From an uncultured Spirochaeta sp. (GTDB taxonomy: Bacteria; Spirochaetota; Spirochaetia; DTKZ01), in NCBI GenBank assembly GCA_937140905.1, contig CAKZQO010000264.1, positions 1 through 42,858 on the forward strand: a stretch of 42,858 nucleotides of DNA, given 5' to 3'. A model generated the notes under the pieces. The model saw only the letters and a program-made list of their open reading frames with translations, searched no databases and was not told where the DNA came from. Shown here piece after piece: positions 40,522 to 42,858 of the stretch. Position 1 is the first letter of the stretch; the number at the start of each line of letters is the position of its first letter. A program made the translations under genes and the position numbers.

Positions 40522-41703
40522 ATGGAACGACCTGTCTATTCGGAACGTCTTACCATAGATACCTATGGTTTCCTTCCCGATTCGAGGGAATTCTGGAAGG
40601 AGTTCTGGCGGATCAATACTATATCCCTGTATGGGGGCGAACCGACAGGGCCGATAGATGCCCTTCCTGTTCGTCCGTCCTTCGATCGAAACAAGCCTCG
40701 CATTCCAGTACTGATCGAGTTGGGAGAAGACTGGATAATCCAAAAGATGGGAGTCTCTTACAAAAGGTACATTCAGGATGCAGATTTTCAACAAGAAATA
40801 AGAAGAGCCTGCGCAGTTCAGTTGAAGCAGGACCTCGAGTTCTACTTGAAACCCAAAGTAGATACCGCATCCTTATTACATGGTTCGATCTATGGGAACC
40901 CGATTTTGTACCCAGAAGATTCAACCCCTACCCTTGAGCCTATCCTTCATACTGCAGAGGACGTGAAAGCTCTTATCCACCGGATGGAAGAAACGGATCT
41001 TTCCTGTGCAGGACTTGTTGAGGAGTTTGTTCGTAGGTATAAGGAACTGGGCAAGCCGTATCGCTGGAGAATCCTCCACGATCCCACAGCAGTTCATGGA
41101 CCTGGAACGATTCTAGGCTTCCTCTTTGGGATCAGTGAGTTTCTTCTATTCCTCTACGATGAACCCGAGTTATCCGCAGCTTTAATAGATTTAGTAGCTC
41201 GTCTCACTGTTCGCTATTCAAGGATGATTCGTAACCTAACGCAAGCTCCGTTTACAGGAGTAGGAGTGTTTGATGATGTGGCAGGCCTTCTTTCTCCAGA
41301 ATTGTTCGAACGGTTTCTCCTACCCGCATACCATTACATCTACTCGGAGTTAGCCCCCGATCAGCAGGACGATCGATTCCTTCATAACGATGCAGCGGTG
41401 GGACACCTTTTGCCCTACTTCCGGGAGTTGGGAGTGAACGGGATCAATCCCGATCCGGACACTCCTCCATCCTATATTCGGAAGGAGTTGCCGCGGGCAA
41501 TCCTGTACGGTGCTGTTTCTCCCCTCTTGTTGAGGAACGGCTCTCCTGCCGAAGTGTTCCATGCAGCTAAACAGTGTATCGAGGAAGTAGGGATGGATGG
41601 AGGATTGGTGCTCACTACTGCGGGTAGTATCAATATGGGAACCCCTTATGAGAATCTTCTTGCCCTCTGCTATTCTTCCTATAGGTTTGGGAATTTCACC
41701 TGA
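40522..41703 (+). CDS. Uroporphyrinogen decarboxylase-like protein (second copy, divergent)
   Basis: This 393-residue protein has the URO-D fold and is only distantly similar to the one at 25117. Seen are SLYGGEPTGPIDALPV near the N-terminus, WRILHDPTAVHGPGTILGF in the middle, GVGVFDDVAGLLSPELFERF, FLHNDAAVGHLLPYFRELG, YGAVSPLLLRNGSPAEV and GGLVLTTAGSINMGTPYENLLAL. The His-containing motif reads HND, in line with HTD in the first copy rather than the HxC of methyltransferases. Start at 40522 is set by GAGGGAG. Function is unknown. Position between an amidohydrolase pair and an epimerase-like gene in a sugar operon suggests a carbohydrate-derived substrate. Confidence 0.8.
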   Translation: MERPVYSERLTIDTYGFLPDSREFWKEFWRINTISLYGGEPTGPIDALPVRPSFDRNKPRIPVLIELGEDWIIQKMGVSYKRYIQDADFQQEIRRACAVQLKQDLEFYLKPKVDTASLLHGSIYGNPILYPEDSTPTLEPILHTAEDVKALIHRMEETDLSCAGLVEEFVRRYKELGKPYRWRILHDPTAVHGPGTILGFLFGISEFLLFLYDEPELSAALIDLVARLTVRYSRMIRNLTQAPFTGVGVFDDVAGLLSPELFERFLLPAYHYIYSELAPDQQDDRFLHNDAAVGHLLPYFRELGVNGINPDPDTPPSYIRKELPRAILYGAVSPLLLRNGSPAEVFHAAKQCIEEVGMDGGLVLTTAGSINMGTPYENLLALCYSSYRFGNFT

Positions 41704-41729
41704 GTAGGAATGGAATAGAGGTTGGTTGC

Positions 41730-42858
41730 ATGCAATTCCGATATCCCCTTCTCCCATCCGTTCCAAAACAAGAAGATTTATTACATCTTACACCCTATGT
41801 GCACACCCTTATTCAAAAGGGCTTTACGGTTATCTTGGAGCGAACACAGGGGGATCCAACTTACCCCTGGTTGAACATGAAATTTAACCCGATCGATGGG
41901 AAAGAGTTTGCTGCAGATGACCCTGTTCGGGGAAAGGGAAGGGTGTATTCTTGGATTCAAGGCAGGGGACTAGAGGCTCTGGCCGAATACTACTGGTATG
42001 GTTTGCACTACGACCTCATCAAGAAAGACTCTCCTGAAGAGGCTCAACTCCTGAAAGTTATAAGGATGGTTTCTACTTCATTATGGAAATCCTGGAAGGA
42101 ACAGGGCGGCCATCTATACTTCACTATTCCATGGGTGGATAGAGAGGGGGACAGGGCAGGAACCCTTGAACAAAGACTGGTTCCTAAGGCAGAGGTCGAA
42201 TTGGGCAGTGTGCTTAATGAAGGAAGGGAACTTTATACCTATAGCGATGTTTTCTGTTCCAGGGGACTATATCTAGCAGCCATCGTCCTAGGAAACAAAA
42301 GGATGGTAGAAAAAGCTCGAAACTATTGCATCGATACTCTTGCGGCTGTATGGGAGGGTCGGATATACAACGACCAAATTTCCTTCGACCCGAGGAATCC
42401 GATTACTCCTATACCCGGCAGGGTTTCCCACGCTCCCTACATGTTGATGATTCCTACTGTATCCCATCTGTACCAGTTTGCTGAGAAAGAATCGAATCGA
42501 GATGATTGGTTCGAGGAAGGACTCCGGTTAATCCAGTATGTTCTGGAACATCACGCGAATTTACCAGAAAAAGATTCTACTCGCTTTTCTGATTTAGAAC
42601 CTTATGCTTTTCTAGAGTATGTGGATACTGAGGGAAACCCTTATATAACTCACCTCAATGGTGAGAATTACATACTTTGTGATCCCGGACACGCCTTGGA
42701 GTTTGTAGGAATCGCAATAACATTTTTACAAAATAAGCTGAAACGATCATCCATTCATAGTGATAGTTACACCAGATTAAAGGATACTTCAGCCATGAGC
42801 GATGCCCTTTTTCGAGTGTTCGAACAGAACTTTCGAATTGGGTTCCAGGAGGCCCTTG
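41730..42858 (+). CDS. N-acylglucosamine 2-epimerase-like protein (partial, 3' end off window)
   Basis: An open frame starts at ATG 41730 and runs without stop to the window end (376 codons). The text LCDPGHALEFVG, far into the protein, matches the PGHxxEW/F motif of the N-acylglucosamine 2-epimerase / cellobiose 2-epimerase alpha-alpha barrel family. An early GRGLEALAEYYWYG is also typical of the first barrel helices. Such enzymes epimerise or isomerise amino sugars or aldoses. Many His, Trp and Glu residues line the helices as expected. It follows the URO-D-like gene by 26 bases with a weak TAGAGGT ribosome site and is probably part of the same sugar operon. Confidence 0.72.
   Translation, partial: MQFRYPLLPSVPKQEDLLHLTPYVHTLIQKGFTVILERTQGDPTYPWLNMKFNPIDGKEFAADDPVRGKGRVYSWIQGRGLEALAEYYWYGLHYDLIKKDSPEEAQLLKVIRMVSTSLWKSWKEQGGHLYFTIPWVDREGDRAGTLEQRLVPKAEVELGSVLNEGRELYTYSDVFCSRGLYLAAIVLGNKRMVEKARNYCIDTLAAVWEGRIYNDQISFDPRNPITPIPGRVSHAPYMLMIPTVSHLYQFAEKESNRDDWFEEGLRLIQYVLEHHANLPEKDSTRFSDLEPYAFLEYVDTEGNPYITHLNGENYILCDPGHALEFVGIAITFLQNKLKRSSIHSDSYTRLKDTSAMSDALFRVFEQNFRIGFQEAL

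Noticed and set aside
1-42858. CRISPR arrays, tRNA or rRNA genes, insertion sequences, phage genes
   Set aside because: No repeat-spacer pattern, cloverleaf, rRNA-like stretch, transposase or integrase was recognised by eye on either strand.

Overview
The window is gene-dense, mid-GC bacterial chromosome with no rRNA, tRNA, CRISPR or insertion sequence that I can see. It most resembles an anaerobic, fermentative spirochaete (Spirochaetota). Reasons: four binding proteins with a Gly-Gly-x-Lys-Glu-like mature N-terminus, an Ala/Lys-rich coiled-coil lipoprotein, many TRAP and sugar-acid transport genes, and a trimeric NAD(P)-linked [FeFe] hydrogenase. This placement is an inference from protein style, not from a marker gene.

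Layout. 1-6607: a LacI-family regulator (minus, cut by the window edge) diverges from a five-gene catabolic operon: a beta-hydroxyacid dehydrogenase, a TIM-barrel isomerase/epimerase, a TAXI-type TRAP receptor, its fused permease and an SDR dehydrogenase. 6787-9493: a two-component pair, sensor kinase plus sigma-54-dependent NtrC-type regulator. 9603-12564: an aminotransferase, a DedA membrane protein and a malate/lactate-type dehydrogenase. 12724-18260 (minus): hydC-hydB-hydA for an electron-bifurcating-type hydrogenase whose HydB is fused to a GltD-like NADPH/FAD module. 18530-20182: an asymmetric tandem ABC ATPase.

20436-26250: a second acid-catabolism operon with HpcH/HpaI aldolase, 2-hydroxyacid dehydrogenase, DctPQM TRAP transporter and a uroporphyrinogen-decarboxylase-like protein. 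It appears to share an operator with the LacI regulator at position 889. 26406-26966: a lipoprotein. 27145-30089: a two-subunit sodium:solute symporter and an M20 amidohydrolase. 30400-35897: a divergent NagA-like deacetylase, an FCD-type GntR regulator, a second DctPMQ transporter and a SIS-domain protein, read here as an amino-sugar or sugar-acid operon with its own operator at the start site. 35987-42858 (end): a sugar ABC transporter, a tandem pair of amidohydrolases (one with intact metal ligands, one without), a second URO-D-like protein and a partial N-acylglucosamine 2-epimerase-like protein.

Taken together, the region imports several different carboxylated or amino sugars by five transport systems and disposes of reductant as H2. 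The least explained parts are the fused HydB, the active/inactive amidohydrolase pair, the two URO-D-like proteins in catabolic operons, and three genes whose promoters predict leaderless mRNAs.
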